Program-made: the position numbers and the translations under genes | Assembly: GCA_026390835.1 (NCBI GenBank) | Contig: JAPLFD010000009.1 | Coordinates: 27,290-91,289, forward strand | Reading direction: 5' to 3' | DNA length: 64,000 nucleotides | Source of the DNA: Sphingobacteriales bacterium | Lineage (GTDB): Bacteria > Bacteroidota > Bacteroidia > Sphingobacteriales > Sphingobacteriaceae | Notes under the pieces: generated by a model | Seen by the model: the letters and a program-made list of their open reading frames with translations, nothing else | Database searches by the model: none | What the model was told of the DNA's origin: nothing | Shown: positions 8,730 through 17,786 of the stretch, piece by piece | Layout of the letters: every line of letters begins with the position of its first letter | How positions within the stretch are numbered: the stretch's first letter is position 1

Positions 8730-10514
8730 TTAGTGCTCTACTATTTCTTCTTCTAACAATTGCTTTTGGTAAAGTTCATAATAGAACCCTTTTTGAGAGA
8801 GTAACTGATCGTGACTGCCCGATTCAATAATTTCGCCTGCATCTAATACCAAAATTTGGTTGGCTTGTTTAATACTGGAAATTCGGTGCGCTATAATAAG
8901 TGTAGTACTATGCTGCGTATAGCTATCTAAATTTCTCAAAATCTGTTCTTCGGTGCGGGTATCTACGGCCGATAGCGAATCATCCAAAATTAATAAGGAA
9001 GGTTTTTTAACCAAGGCCCTAGCAATAGAAACTCGTTGTTTTTGTCCACCCGATAAAGTAATACCACGTTCTCCCAATTGCGTTTGGTATCCTTTTTCGA
9101 AAGTGCTTATATTTTCGTGTACAGCGGCTTGCTTGGCAGCTGTTTCTATTTCGGGCAAGGTGGCGCTACAGCCAAATGCAATATTATTGGCAATGGTATC
9201 TGAAAATAAAAACACTTCCTGAGGCACAAATCCTATTTGGGAGCGGTAGTGCATGAGATTTAGATTTTTTAAGGGCTGTTCTTCTACCCAAATTTCTCCT
9301 ACTTGTACATCGTACATGCGCATTAATAAGTTGGCTAAGGTTGATTTACCAGAGCCTGTTTTACCTATTATAGCTAATAGTTCGCCTTGTTTAAGCTCAA
9401 AATTCACGTTTTTAAGGGCTTGTATTCCCGTATCGGGGTAGGTAAAACTGACGTTTTTAAACTGAATATTGCCCTTTAGCTGCACTTCGGTTTGTCCGCT
9501 CTTAATCTCTGGCTCGGTGTGCAAAAATTCATTGATGCGCTTTTGAGAGGCTGCAGCTCGTTGAATGAGGGAGGTTACCCAACCTAATGACATTACAGGA
9601 AACGTAAGTTGAGTGACATACACTACAAATTCTGCAATATTACCAGCAGTGATATGGCCATTAATTACTTCAAAACCACCTACATATACCGTAATAATGG
9701 TGCTTAAACCTACCAAAAGTAGCATAATGGGGTAAAACAAAGCTTGCACTTTTACTAAATCCATGGAGTTGCGCTGGTAGTTTAAACTCGATTCTGTAAA
9801 ACGGCCTGCTACCTCATTTTCTCTCACATAGGCTTTAATTAAGCGAATACCCGAAAAAGTTTCTTGTACAAATGATGACAAGTTTGAGAGTTGTGCCTGA
9901 ATGCGTTCGCTACGACTATTAATGATGTTGTTCACCAAGTAAATAGTTAAGGCTAAAAATGGTAGAGGTAAAAGACTCAAAATGGCCAATTTCAAATTCA
10001 CCGTTACCATGGCATATATAACCAAGAGGAATAGCACAGCAGTATTGATGGAATACATAATTGCCGGGCCTAAATACATACGCACACGGCTTACATCTTC
10101 GGTAACCCTATTCATTAAATCGCCCGTATTATTTTTTCTAAAAAAAGCCAAAGAAAGGGATTGGTAATGGCAATAAATCTCATTTTTTAAATCATACTCT
10201 ATATGCCGCGACATGAGGATAATGGTTTGGCGCATAAAAAAGAGAAAAATGCCTCTAATAAGAGCTAAAAGCAAAACTACCACCCCAAAAAAGAGTACAC
10301 TATAACCAAAAAGCTGCAGCACAATGGTTTGACGCTCGAAACCTGAAAAAAGTCGAAAAATTACGATATTATCACTAACCAAATTAAAAGTAGTTCTAAT
10401 AACTTGTGCGGGCAAAACAGCAAAAAGGTTGGCAATTATCACAAAAATAATTCCTGGTATGAGCCTCCATTTATATTTTAAGAAGAATTTGTTGATATAT
10501 GCTAGGTCTTTCAT
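8730..10514 (-). CDS. ABC exporter half-transporter (fused permease-ATPase)
   Basis: 594 residues: six membrane helices in residues ~15-310, then an ATPase domain. The ATPase carries Walker A IGKTGSGKST, signature LSGGQKQR, Walker B LLILDDSLSAVD and the H-loop IAHRIS. This is the MsbA/MDR-like layout that works as a dimer to export lipids, peptides or drugs; the substrate is unknown. A near-consensus promoter box TACTTTTA (one mismatch) lies six bases before the ATG. It stands alone and is divergent from the leucine dehydrogenase operon. Confidence 0.92.
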   Translation of the reverse strand: MKDLAYINKFFLKYKWRLIPGIIFVIIANLFAVLPAQVIRTTFNLVSDNIVIFRLFSGFERQTIVLQLFGYSVLFFGVVVLLLALIRGIFLFFMRQTIILMSRHIEYDLKNEIYCHYQSLSLAFFRKNNTGDLMNRVTEDVSRVRMYLGPAIMYSINTAVLFLLVIYAMVTVNLKLAILSLLPLPFLALTIYLVNNIINSRSERIQAQLSNLSSFVQETFSGIRLIKAYVRENEVAGRFTESSLNYQRNSMDLVKVQALFYPIMLLLVGLSTIITVYVGGFEVINGHITAGNIAEFVVYVTQLTFPVMSLGWVTSLIQRAAASQKRINEFLHTEPEIKSGQTEVQLKGNIQFKNVSFTYPDTGIQALKNVNFELKQGELLAIIGKTGSGKSTLANLLMRMYDVQVGEIWVEEQPLKNLNLMHYRSQIGFVPQEVFLFSDTIANNIAFGCSATLPEIETAAKQAAVHENISTFEKGYQTQLGERGITLSGGQKQRVSIARALVKKPSLLILDDSLSAVDTRTEEQILRNLDSYTQHSTTLIIAHRISSIKQANQILVLDAGEIIESGSHDQLLSQKGFYYELYQKQLLEEEIVEH

Positions 10515-10586
10515 CCGGCATAAAAGTACAGATTTTTCTACAGCTATAAAGTCCTGTATTTAACAGAAATCTTGTTTAAATTTTAC

Positions 10587-10594
10587 TACTTTTG
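10587..10594 (+). promoter_or_regulatory. -7 box TACTTTTG of the leucine dehydrogenase operon
   Basis: Exact match to the Bacteroidota -7 consensus TAnnTTTG, 22 bases before the ATG at 10617. No convincing -33 TTTG at the usual distance. It supports 10617 over the upstream TTG at 10572, which would lie before the promoter box. Confidence 0.65.
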
Positions 10595-10616
10595 CCCAAC
10601 GATATCATTCGAACAC

Positions 10617-11705
10617 ATGTCATCAAACACCAAAAATACGCTTTCTATTTTTGAACAAATGGCCCAATTTGGTCACCAAAATGTTGTTTTTTGCAACGAT
10701 GCCGAAACTGGGCTTAAAGCTATTATTGCTATACACGATACTACCTTAGGCCCTGCATTAGGTGGTACCCGCATGTGGAGCTACGCAAATGAGCAAGATG
10801 CCTTACACGATGTATTGCGCCTATCGAGAAGTATGACCTATAAAGCAGCCATAACTGGCTTAAATTTAGGTGGTGGCAAAGCGGTAATTATTGGCGATAG
10901 CCGGACCGATAAAAACGAAGCCATGATGCGTAGATACGGTAAATTCATAAAAAATTTAAACGGCTCTTTTATTACTGCCGAAGATGTGGGCACCAACCCT
11001 AAGGATATGGAATACATTCGCATGGAAACTGAATATGTTACCGGCGTTCCAGAATCATTAGGAGGTAGTGGAGATCCATCTCCTGTTACCGCAAAAGGCG
11101 TTTTTATGGGCATTAAAGCTTGTGTAAAAGAGCAGTTCGGGAACGATAGTTTAGCTGGAAAATCTATAGCTGTACAAGGCATTGGCCATGTGGGCGAAAA
11201 TTTGGTACAACTACTTCGCGAAGAAAATGCTAAGGTTTATGTTAGTGATATTGACGAAGACCGTTTACAAAAAGTAGCAAAAAAATACGGTGCCGAGGCT
11301 GTAGCCAATAATTCAATTTTCGATTTAGATATGGATATTTATGCGCCTTGTGCCTTAGGTGCTACCGTAAATACCGAAACTATTGAGCGCTTAAACTGCT
11401 CTATAATTGCTGGAGCGGCAAACAACCAATTGGCCGACGAATCGGTACACGGAAAACTGCTTTTAGAGAAGGGTATTTTATATGCCCCCGACTATTTAAT
11501 TAATGCAGGTGGCTTAATTAATTGTTATTCAGAAATTGCCGGTTATAGCAAAAAGAGAACCATGCAATTGGCCGAAAACATATATGATGCCACCCGAAAC
11601 GTATTAAAAAAATCGAAAATAGAAAATATACCAACTAACGAAGCGGCCAATAAAATTGCCGAAAAACGCATTGAAGATATCAAGAAGATAAAAGCAAGTT
11701 TCTAA
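10617..11705 (+). CDS. Leucine/valine dehydrogenase family (Glu/Leu/Phe/Val)
   Basis: 362 residues from ATG 10617, chosen because the in-frame TTG at 10572 precedes the promoter box. The family deaminates branched-chain amino acids to 2-oxo acids with NAD+. Seen: catalytic lysines K76 (MTYKAAITGLNLGGG) and K88 (GGGKAVIIGD), spaced as in leucine dehydrogenase, the EDVGTN motif, and the nucleotide-binding VQGIGHVG. It heads a run with nusB, a DUF1573 lipoprotein and yajC. In Bacteroidota such enzymes supply oxo acids for branched fatty-acid primers; that role here is inference. Confidence 0.92.
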   Translation: MSSNTKNTLSIFEQMAQFGHQNVVFCNDAETGLKAIIAIHDTTLGPALGGTRMWSYANEQDALHDVLRLSRSMTYKAAITGLNLGGGKAVIIGDSRTDKNEAMMRRYGKFIKNLNGSFITAEDVGTNPKDMEYIRMETEYVTGVPESLGGSGDPSPVTAKGVFMGIKACVKEQFGNDSLAGKSIAVQGIGHVGENLVQLLREENAKVYVSDIDEDRLQKVAKKYGAEAVANNSIFDLDMDIYAPCALGATVNTETIERLNCSIIAGAANNQLADESVHGKLLLEKGILYAPDYLINAGGLINCYSEIAGYSKKRTMQLAENIYDATRNVLKKSKIENIPTNEAANKIAEKRIEDIKKIKASF

Positions 11706-11745
11706 AAATTACACCCGGTTAATTTTAACCAAATCGTTCTTTATT

Positions 11746-12693
11746 ATGCTAAATAGAAGGCAACTGAGAGTAAAAGTATTACAAACCCTATATGCGTACC
11801 ACCAAGCCGAAAACAAAGAATTAAAATCTTTCGAAAAAGCCTTGATAAACCTTATAGAATCGGTAAATGAAATGTATTTCTATACCCTTTCTTTACTCAT
11901 TTTGGTGGCCGATTATAGTAGCACAGATGCCGAAGATAGAGCAAATAAGTACCTCCCAAGCGCCGAAGATTTAGATGCTCCTACGAAATTGAATCAGAAC
12001 TTATTTATCAGTGCGCTACGCAATCACCCTGCATATCTACAGGGCATAAAAGAACAAAAGGTAAATTGGAATTTCGAGCCAAGTATTGATAAAACCATAT
12101 TTTCTTTACTAAAAACTGCACCGGAATATGCTTCTTTTTTGCAACTAAGCGAACATAGTATTGCTAGCGATAAAGATGTGATTAATCATATTTTCAGAAA
12201 AATTATTCTTAAAACACCTGCTATTGAACAAATTTTCGAAGAAAAATTCATCAACTGGTCGGTAGATAAAGAAGTACTAAAAGGCATGATTGCTAAAACC
12301 TTAAAGAACTTTAAAGGCAATAGCCCTCTTGAAAATTCCTTGGCTCCATTGTTACAAGATGAACAAGAGGATCGGTATTTTGTGTTAGATTTATTTCAAA
12401 AAACCATCAACCATCAAGACGAGTATTTAGAATTGATAGATAAAAAAACAACCAATTGGGATTCTGACCGAATTGCCCTGATGGATGTGTTGTTGATGCA
12501 AATGGCTATTACAGAATTGGTGCACTTTAAAGAAATTCCGGTGAAAGTAACCATTAACGAGTACATCGAAATATCTAAAGATTACAGTACACCAAAAAGT
12601 AATTCGTTTATAAACGGTATTTTAGATAAAATTTTAGCCGACTTAAAAAAGAGAAAACAAGTACTAAAAGTTGGCCGAGGCTTATTAAATTAA
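11746..12693 (+). CDS. nusB: Transcription antitermination factor NusB, long form
   Basis: 315 residues, more than twice E. coli NusB, as usual in Bacteroidota. The N-terminal LNRRQLRVKVLQTLYAY helix is the family start, and the canonical NusB helical domain returns in the C-terminal third (about 190-305) with DRIALMDVLLMQMAITEL and a VTINEYIEISKDYSTPKS-like motif that marks the family. NusB binds boxA RNA with S10 to prevent early termination in rRNA operons. It lies 40 bases after the dehydrogenase and four bases before a lipoprotein gene. Confidence 0.95.
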   Translation: MLNRRQLRVKVLQTLYAYHQAENKELKSFEKALINLIESVNEMYFYTLSLLILVADYSSTDAEDRANKYLPSAEDLDAPTKLNQNLFISALRNHPAYLQGIKEQKVNWNFEPSIDKTIFSLLKTAPEYASFLQLSEHSIASDKDVINHIFRKIILKTPAIEQIFEEKFINWSVDKEVLKGMIAKTLKNFKGNSPLENSLAPLLQDEQEDRYFVLDLFQKTINHQDEYLELIDKKTTNWDSDRIALMDVLLMQMAITELVHFKEIPVKVTINEYIEISKDYSTPKSNSFINGILDKILADLKKRKQVLKVGRGLLN

Positions 12694-12696
12694 TTT

Positions 12697-13116
12697 ATGA
12701 AACAGTTTATTCTACTCCTATTTATTGTCGTATTAACTAGCGCATGTACAACTTCTAACAGCACCGAAGGCAAATCAACAGTAAATAAGGCTACCGCACC
12801 TGTTATGACTTTTGCGAAAGAATCTCACGATTTTGGCCAAGTTAATGAAGGCGATAAGGTGGTGTACGACTTTTTCTTCACCAATACCGGCAAATCAGCC
12901 TTAATAATTAGTAGTGCCGCCGCTACTTGTGGTTGCACCGTACCCGAATATCCCAAAAAACCCCTTGCTCCGGGCAAAACAGGCATCATTCATGTGGTGT
13001 TTAACACCACCGGAAAATCGGGCATGCAAAACAAAACCATAACCTTAACAACCAATACCTTTAAAGGCAACGAAGAGTTGCACCTAGTGGGTAATGTAAA
13101 ACCTAAAAACAAGTAA
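12697..13116 (+). CDS. DUF1573 lipoprotein
   Basis: 139 residues. A signal peptide ends at a lipobox (LTSAC), so the mature protein is probably a lipoprotein. The rest is one Ig-like DUF1573 domain: HDFGQVNEGDKVVYDFFFTNTGKSALII, then the conserved ATCGCTVPEYP cysteine motif and a final strand set. DUF1573 proteins are abundant in Bacteroidota; function is unknown. It sits between nusB and yajC with gaps of only a few bases, so it is in the same operon. Confidence 0.88.
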   Translation: MKQFILLLFIVVLTSACTTSNSTEGKSTVNKATAPVMTFAKESHDFGQVNEGDKVVYDFFFTNTGKSALIISSAAATCGCTVPEYPKKPLAPGKTGIIHVVFNTTGKSGMQNKTITLTTNTFKGNEELHLVGNVKPKNK

Positions 13117-13118
13117 AC

Positions 13119-13427
13119 ATGATGCTAAACTCAATTTTATTACAAGCTCAAGCAGCTAACCCCATTATGCAATTTTTGCCAATTGTATTAATTATTGTGG
13201 TATTCTATTTTTTCATGATTAGACCGCAAATGAAAAAAGCGAAAGATCACAAAAAGTTTATAGAAGAACTTAAAAAAGGTGATAAAGTGGTAACCAGCGC
13301 CGGAATTCACGGTAAAATTGTTGATCTGAACGAGACCACTTTTTTAATTGAAGTGGAAGGTGGCACCAAAATTCGTTTCGACAAATCGGCTGTTTCATTA
13401 GATGCCTCCAAAGCAATCAGTAAATAA
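13119..13427 (+). CDS. yajC: Preprotein translocase subunit YajC
   Basis: 102 residues with one membrane helix at about 17-35 (FLPIVLIIVVFYFFMIRPQ), the invariant RPQ motif after it, then a cytoplasmic KKAKDHKKFIEELKKGDKVVT domain with GIHGKI. YajC associates with SecDF. Start: two ATGs are adjacent (MML...); either gives the same protein within one residue. It is the last gene of the dehydrogenase-nusB-DUF1573-yajC run and is followed by a strong terminator. Confidence 0.96.
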   Translation: MMLNSILLQAQAANPIMQFLPIVLIIVVFYFFMIRPQMKKAKDHKKFIEELKKGDKVVTSAGIHGKIVDLNETTFLIEVEGGTKIRFDKSAVSLDASKAISK

Positions 13428-13445
13428 CTTACAACCAAAATCTAT

Positions 13446-13480
13446 CAAAAAGCCACACCAAACATCGGTGTGGCTTTTTT
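13446..13480 (+). terminator. Rho-independent terminator after yajC
   Basis: Left arm AAAAGCCACACC and right arm GGTGTGGCTTTT form a perfect stem around a short loop and end in a T run. It closes the yajC operon 20 bases after the stop and precedes the ybbR-type gene's own promoter box. Confidence 0.92.
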
Positions 13481-13513
13481 GATGCCCCAGTTTCGGGGTA
13501 CAAATATGTTTCT

Positions 13514-13521
13514 TACTTTTG
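13514..13521 (+). promoter_or_regulatory. -7 box TACTTTTG directly before ybbR-like start
   Basis: Exact TAnnTTTG, ending three bases before the ATG at 13525. If transcription starts about four bases after the box, the mRNA begins at or within a base or two of the start codon, so it would be leaderless. The preceding terminator shows a new transcript must begin here. Confidence 0.7.
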
Positions 13522-13524
13522 AGC

Positions 13525-14451
13525 ATGCCCTGGAATCTAATAACCAAAGTCCAAAAAAGAAAAATCAACATTTTCTTAAGCTCTTTGCTTATGGCATTGT
13601 GCTTATGGGTTTTTTTTTCGCTATCCAAACCTTATACATTCCAGAGTAGCATTGCCGTTCGATTTAGCCATTCACTTTCTACTAAAAGTTTCCGAACCGA
13701 TACGTTTAACGTAAAAGTGCTAGGCACTGGCTGGGATTATTTATTCCACACACTAAAACCTACCCCAACGCTAACCTTAAAAATTAGTACCATACTAGCC
13801 GATGTTGAGTTAGACACCCAATTAGACAGTTTAAACAAACAGTTAGGTAAAAGCTCACGTATTTTATCGATCTGGCCCAATAAAGTTATATTTTCAACAA
13901 AAATTGCAGGCACTAAAGTAGTGCCCGTGGTGCTACGCTATAAACTTTCTTTTGAGCACTTTTACGGTTTATACGACACCATTACCCTTCGGCCTAGTAC
14001 GGTTACCCTCAGCGGATCGGCAGAAAAACTTCGCCAAATTAAGGCTATATATACCGAAGTACTCGAGCAAAAAGAAGTAAATACCACTATTAAACAATGG
14101 GTAAAACTAGAAAACACGTATGACGAAATTGATATGTACCCTAAGCAGGTATTAGCAACTATTCCGGTTAGTAGTTTTACAGAAAAACTAATCACCTTAC
14201 CCATTCGAATTAAGAATAATAAAGAGCACTTAAAATTAACCCTCCTACCTACAAAAGTACAAGCTCATGTTTTGGTAGCCCTACCTAATTATAGAAAAAT
14301 TAGTGCCAAAGATTTTGAAGTATCTATCGATATATTAAATTGGAATCCTCAGAAAAAAGGCATAATGCCCATTAAATTTGATAAAATGCCAGATTTTGTG
14401 CGTCTGATTAAAACTGAACCTCAAACCGTTGATTTACTTATATATCCCTAA
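13525..14451 (+). CDS. YbbR-domain (CdaR-like) membrane-anchored protein
   Basis: 308 residues from ATG 13525; an in-frame TTG at 13519 overlaps the promoter box and is rejected. One N-terminal membrane helix (about 15-36, IFLSSLLMALCLWVFFSL) precedes extracytoplasmic beta-rich repeats with the YbbR pattern (VVLRYKLSF...TLRPSTVTLSG...). In Firmicutes, YbbR-domain CdaR regulates the c-di-AMP cyclase; no cyclase gene is seen next to it here, so that role is unproven. The stop overlaps the start of coaE by one base (TAATG). Confidence 0.8.
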   Translation: MPWNLITKVQKRKINIFLSSLLMALCLWVFFSLSKPYTFQSSIAVRFSHSLSTKSFRTDTFNVKVLGTGWDYLFHTLKPTPTLTLKISTILADVELDTQLDSLNKQLGKSSRILSIWPNKVIFSTKIAGTKVVPVVLRYKLSFEHFYGLYDTITLRPSTVTLSGSAEKLRQIKAIYTEVLEQKEVNTTIKQWVKLENTYDEIDMYPKQVLATIPVSSFTEKLITLPIRIKNNKEHLKLTLLPTKVQAHVLVALPNYRKISAKDFEVSIDILNWNPQKKGIMPIKFDKMPDFVRLIKTEPQTVDLLIYP

Positions 14452-15047
14452 TGTTAAAAATTGGACTAACCGGCGGAATTGGAACGGGAAAAAGCACCAT
14501 TGGTGAAATTTTTGCCCTCTTGGGAATACCTGTGTATTATGCCGACCAAGCGGCAAAAAAGCTAATGGCCACTAATGCAGATTTAAAAGAACACCTAATA
14601 ACCACTTTTGGAACCGCCACATTTACAAAAAAAGGCGAACTTGATACCAAGTATATAGCCAATAAAGTATTTAATGACGAAAAGGCCCTAAAGCAATTAA
14701 ATAAACTCGTGCATCCGGCAGTTTTAGCCGATTTTGATAATTGGTGTAGCCAACAACATACACCCTATATACTTAAGGAAGCCGCCCTGCTCATAGAAAG
14801 TGGTTCGTATAAGCAATGTGATTATACCATTTTAGTAGAATCGCCCATGGCATTAAGAATAAAACGATTATTAAAAAGAGATAAAAGCAATTTACAGCAA
14901 ATTAAGGCACGAATAGCCAGTCAATTGCCCGATGAGGAAAAGGCCAAATTAGCTAATTTTTTAATTTTAAACGACGAAGAACACTTGCTCATTCCGCAAA
15001 TTATAGCGCTCCATACTCAATTTTTAAAAGGCAGTAGCGGAATATGA
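14451..15047 (+). CDS. coaE: Dephospho-CoA kinase
   Basis: 198 residues. CoaE catalyses the last step of coenzyme A synthesis, phosphorylating the 3'-hydroxyl of dephospho-CoA with ATP. Seen: N-terminal P-loop GLTGGIGTGKST (residues 5-16), the YADQAAKKL segment after it, HPAVLADF, the KEAALLIESG motif, and R-x-x-R-L-L-K-R-D lid residues. Starts overlapping the ybbR stop and ends overlapping the exonuclease start by four bases (ATGA), so the three genes form one coupled operon. Confidence 0.96.
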   Translation: MLKIGLTGGIGTGKSTIGEIFALLGIPVYYADQAAKKLMATNADLKEHLITTFGTATFTKKGELDTKYIANKVFNDEKALKQLNKLVHPAVLADFDNWCSQQHTPYILKEAALLIESGSYKQCDYTILVESPMALRIKRLLKRDKSNLQQIKARIASQLPDEEKAKLANFLILNDEEHLLIPQIIALHTQFLKGSSGI

Positions 15048-15982
15048 TATTAGCTGATTTTATTATTCGCACAGAGCAGGGTTTATATTGTCCCTATGGC
15101 TTGTTTTACCTCGACCCGAGCATTGCTGTAGATCAAGCCCTTATTTCACATGCCCATGGCGACCATGCGTGTAGAGACAATAAACAGGTGTGGTGTACCC
15201 CAGAAACAGCCGATATTATGCGTTTACGCTACAAAAAATCCGCTGGAGCTGCATTTACATTAAAAACCTATGGTGAATCTTTTGAGCTAAACGGCGTCAA
15301 GGTTACTTTCCACTCAGCTGGGCATATTTTAGGCTCTGCACAAATCCTTTTGGAGTATAAAAATATACGCTACCTCTATACCGGCGATTATAAATTACAA
15401 GAAGATGCCACTTGCACAGCAATAGAATTCATTAAAGCCGATGTATTGATCACCGAAACAACCTTTGCCCATCCAGATACACAACACCCCAACCCCATTG
15501 AAGAAATAAAAAAACTAAACGAACATTCTGAAAACGTACTTCTAGGTACCTATTCTTTAGGCAAAGCCCAGCGTTTAACCCGTTTAATTAACGACCATTG
15601 TCCCAACCGAAAAGTGGCCATTCATTTCCAAATATTGCCCCTGCACCAATTGCATGAAAAGTGGAACATAAACCTGGGCAAATACCAGCTTTATACCCGT
15701 AAAATGATGAAGGAGGTAGAAAAAAACTATGTTTACCTCGTACCTCCTCTTACCTTTAAAAGCTACGCCAGAGCTACTAATGTGTGTAGAGCATTTGCAT
15801 CGGGCTGGAAAAAATTACAAAACCACAATGATTTGCAACTTCTTATTTCTGACCATGTAGACTGGAACGATATTCTAAAAATGATAGAGCAAGTTAAACC
15901 CACTGAAGTATGGACTGTACATGGTGATGGAGTAAATTTAAAAGCTTATTTTAAGGATAAAATTCCAATAAAAAGCTTATAA
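15044..15982 (+). CDS. Metallo-beta-lactamase-fold exonuclease (ligase-associated type)
   Basis: 312 residues with the MBL/beta-CASP-like metal motif HAHGDH at 36-41, a following SAGHILGSAQ histidine motif and a TGDYK aspartate motif. It resembles the exonucleases annotated as ligase-associated in other bacteria (an N-terminal TEQGLYCP-like start is shared) and the CPSF73/mRNA 3' processing relatives. No DNA ligase or Lhr helicase gene is present nearby, so the repair link is not shown here. It overlaps coaE by four bases. Confidence 0.75.
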   Translation: MILADFIIRTEQGLYCPYGLFYLDPSIAVDQALISHAHGDHACRDNKQVWCTPETADIMRLRYKKSAGAAFTLKTYGESFELNGVKVTFHSAGHILGSAQILLEYKNIRYLYTGDYKLQEDATCTAIEFIKADVLITETTFAHPDTQHPNPIEEIKKLNEHSENVLLGTYSLGKAQRLTRLINDHCPNRKVAIHFQILPLHQLHEKWNINLGKYQLYTRKMMKEVEKNYVYLVPPLTFKSYARATNVCRAFASGWKKLQNHNDLQLLISDHVDWNDILKMIEQVKPTEVWTVHGDGVNLKAYFKDKIPIKSL

Positions 15983-16089
15983 AAATGGGATTAATCTTAA
16001 TAAACGATTAAAAAAATTACTTCTTATTTTCTAAAAAATTTCTTAAATTATCTTTTTAATTAAATTTTTTATTAAAATTGCATAACATT

Positions 16090-16539
16090 ATGAAATTAGA
16101 AGACGAAATATCCTCAAACAAATTTACTAGCAACTACCATAAAGCTATTGTAGATATATTGTATACCTATGGCTGGATTACTAATTTATTAAAAGAGCGT
16201 TTAGACGATCGAGATATCACACTCCAACAATACAATATTTTGCGCATTCTTAGAGGGCAATTCCCTAACCCAGCTACTGTAAATTTATTGCGTGATCGTA
16301 TGTTAGACAAAATGTCTGACGCTTCTAGAATTGTAGAACGATTGCACAAAAAAGGCTTATTAAGCCGAATGGCGAACGAAAAAGATCGCCGAGCGGTAGA
16401 TATACTCATTTCTAAACAAGGCTTAGCTATTTTACAAGAATTAGATGTAGCTATGAATATGGATGAACTTTTAAAAGAAAATTTAACTGTAGAGGAAGCA
16501 GCTAAACTCTGCCATTTACTAGATAAATTTAGAGGCTAA
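16090..16539 (+). CDS. MarR-family transcriptional regulator
   Basis: 149 residues from ATG 16090; a TTG at 16078 in the same frame is upstream and less likely. Winged-helix core at about 40-110, with LRDRMLDKMSDASRIVERLHKKGLL as recognition helix and DRRAVDI at the wing. Adjacent genes on its right are convergent (ZIP transporter), overlapping its 3' end by 11 bases, so its target is not obvious. The 100 bases before it are very A/T-rich and contain no exact promoter box. Unlike the MarR gene near 1.9 kb, it is monocistronic. Confidence 0.85.
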   Translation: MKLEDEISSNKFTSNYHKAIVDILYTYGWITNLLKERLDDRDITLQQYNILRILRGQFPNPATVNLLRDRMLDKMSDASRIVERLHKKGLLSRMANEKDRRAVDILISKQGLAILQELDVAMNMDELLKENLTVEEAAKLCHLLDKFRG

Positions 16540-17230
16540 AACCTAAAATGGCTCCGGCTAAACCCAATAGTACCGCCAACATTTTCTTAAAATTAAATCG
16601 ATGATCTACACTCGATTCGAATAAAATGGTGGTGGAAATATGTAAAAACATACCAATCACTACCGCCATAATGGGTTGTATCCAAGCGCTAATACTACCG
16701 GATTGTGCTTGCGCCCCTACTAAATACCCCAATGGCGACATTAGGGCAAATAAAATTAAATAAGCCAATAAGCGGTAGCCCGAAATTTTGTGATGTAATA
16801 ATACCGTACCCAAAGCAAAAGCGGCAGGTAAATGGTGCAAAGCTATACTAAATACCAATTCATTACCTCCACCACTTACTAATGGAATGCCTTCAAAAAA
16901 AGCGTGAATACATAAACTCAATATTACTCCCAATGGAAAAGCCTTTTGCGCATGAGCATGTACGTGGATATGCCCATGCTCAATACCTTCAGAAAACTGC
17001 TCCAAAATAATTTGAAACACAAATCCACCTAAAATATATAAGCCAATACTAGCCGTACCTCCTAAATATACCTCCGGAATTAAATGTAAAACAGTAATGG
17101 CAAATAAATAGGCCCCACTAAAAGAAAGGATAAGCTTAAGTCCGTTGGCACTAATTTGTTTCGAAAGAAAAACGGTTAAACCGCCCAATAAGGCACTACT
17201 AAATAGTACTATTACTTTCCATATTTCCAT
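16529..17230 (-). CDS. ZIP-family divalent metal transporter
   Basis: 233 residues with about eight membrane helices. The ZIP metal-transport motifs are visible in the middle: IHAFFEGIPL (TM4-like) and ALHHLPAAFALG (TM5-like), preceded by a His-rich loop (HGHIHVHAHAQ). ZIP proteins bring zinc or iron into the cytoplasm. It overlaps the upstream PAP2 gene by 32 bases and converges on the MarR gene by 11 bases. With PAP2 and the methyltransferase it forms a coupled three-gene run on the minus strand; the three have no obvious shared pathway. Confidence 0.9.
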   Translation of the reverse strand: MEIWKVIVLFSSALLGGLTVFLSKQISANGLKLILSFSGAYLFAITVLHLIPEVYLGGTASIGLYILGGFVFQIILEQFSEGIEHGHIHVHAHAQKAFPLGVILSLCIHAFFEGIPLVSGGGNELVFSIALHHLPAAFALGTVLLHHKISGYRLLAYLILFALMSPLGYLVGAQAQSGSISAWIQPIMAVVIGMFLHISTTILFESSVDHRFNFKKMLAVLLGLAGAILGFSL

Positions 17231-17786
17231 AAGTCTGTTGAAAAAAGTGTTTAAAAATATAGCCCAAAGCGATACCTATGAGAGACCCTATACAGGCTCC
17301 GCTTAATACATCAATAGGAAAATGTACACCTACATATACCTGGGCAAAGGCAATTGAAAATGCCCAAAATAAAGGCCAAAATATTGTCCATTTAAAATAC
17401 TTACCAAACAGCATTACAAAAAAAACGGCCAATGCAAAGTGGTTAGAAGCATGCGATGATGGGAAACTGAAACCAGTGCCACAATCTACTAAAGTACGTA
17501 CACTCAGTCCGGGTGTATTGCATGGCCTCAACCGAGCTACCCAAGGCTTGAGTATACTAGCCGATGTATAATCAGCTAATGCAAAACATAAAACACCAAA
17601 CAAGAGCATAAAGCCACCCACTCGACCAAATTTTTTGATAGCAAAATAAATAGCCAAAAGATAGAGTGGCACCCAGGTTAAACGGTTCCGAAGAATAGGC
17701 ATAAGCACATCAAAGACTGGATTAGCCAGGTCCTGATTGATAACAGAAAACCAATGTTGATCTAGCTGAGTAAGTTGATTTATCAT
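17199..17786 (-). CDS. PAP2-superfamily phosphatase, membrane type
   Basis: 195 residues with five or six membrane helices. All three phosphatase motifs are present: KPWVARLRP, SFPSSHASNHF and GVHFPIDVLSG. PAP2 membrane enzymes dephosphorylate lipid phosphates such as undecaprenyl pyrophosphate or phosphatidylglycerophosphate; the substrate here is not determined. It starts four bases inside the end of the methyltransferase gene and its own end overlaps the ZIP gene by 32 bases, so it lies in the middle of a tightly packed operon. Confidence 0.9.
   Translation of the reverse strand: MINQLTQLDQHWFSVINQDLANPVFDVLMPILRNRLTWVPLYLLAIYFAIKKFGRVGGFMLLFGVLCFALADYTSASILKPWVARLRPCNTPGLSVRTLVDCGTGFSFPSSHASNHFALAVFFVMLFGKYFKWTIFWPLFWAFSIAFAQVYVGVHFPIDVLSGACIGSLIGIALGYIFKHFFQQTYGNMESNSTI

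Noticed and set aside
10838-11182. 114-codon minus-strand open frame
   Set aside because: Antisense shadow of the leucine dehydrogenase gene.
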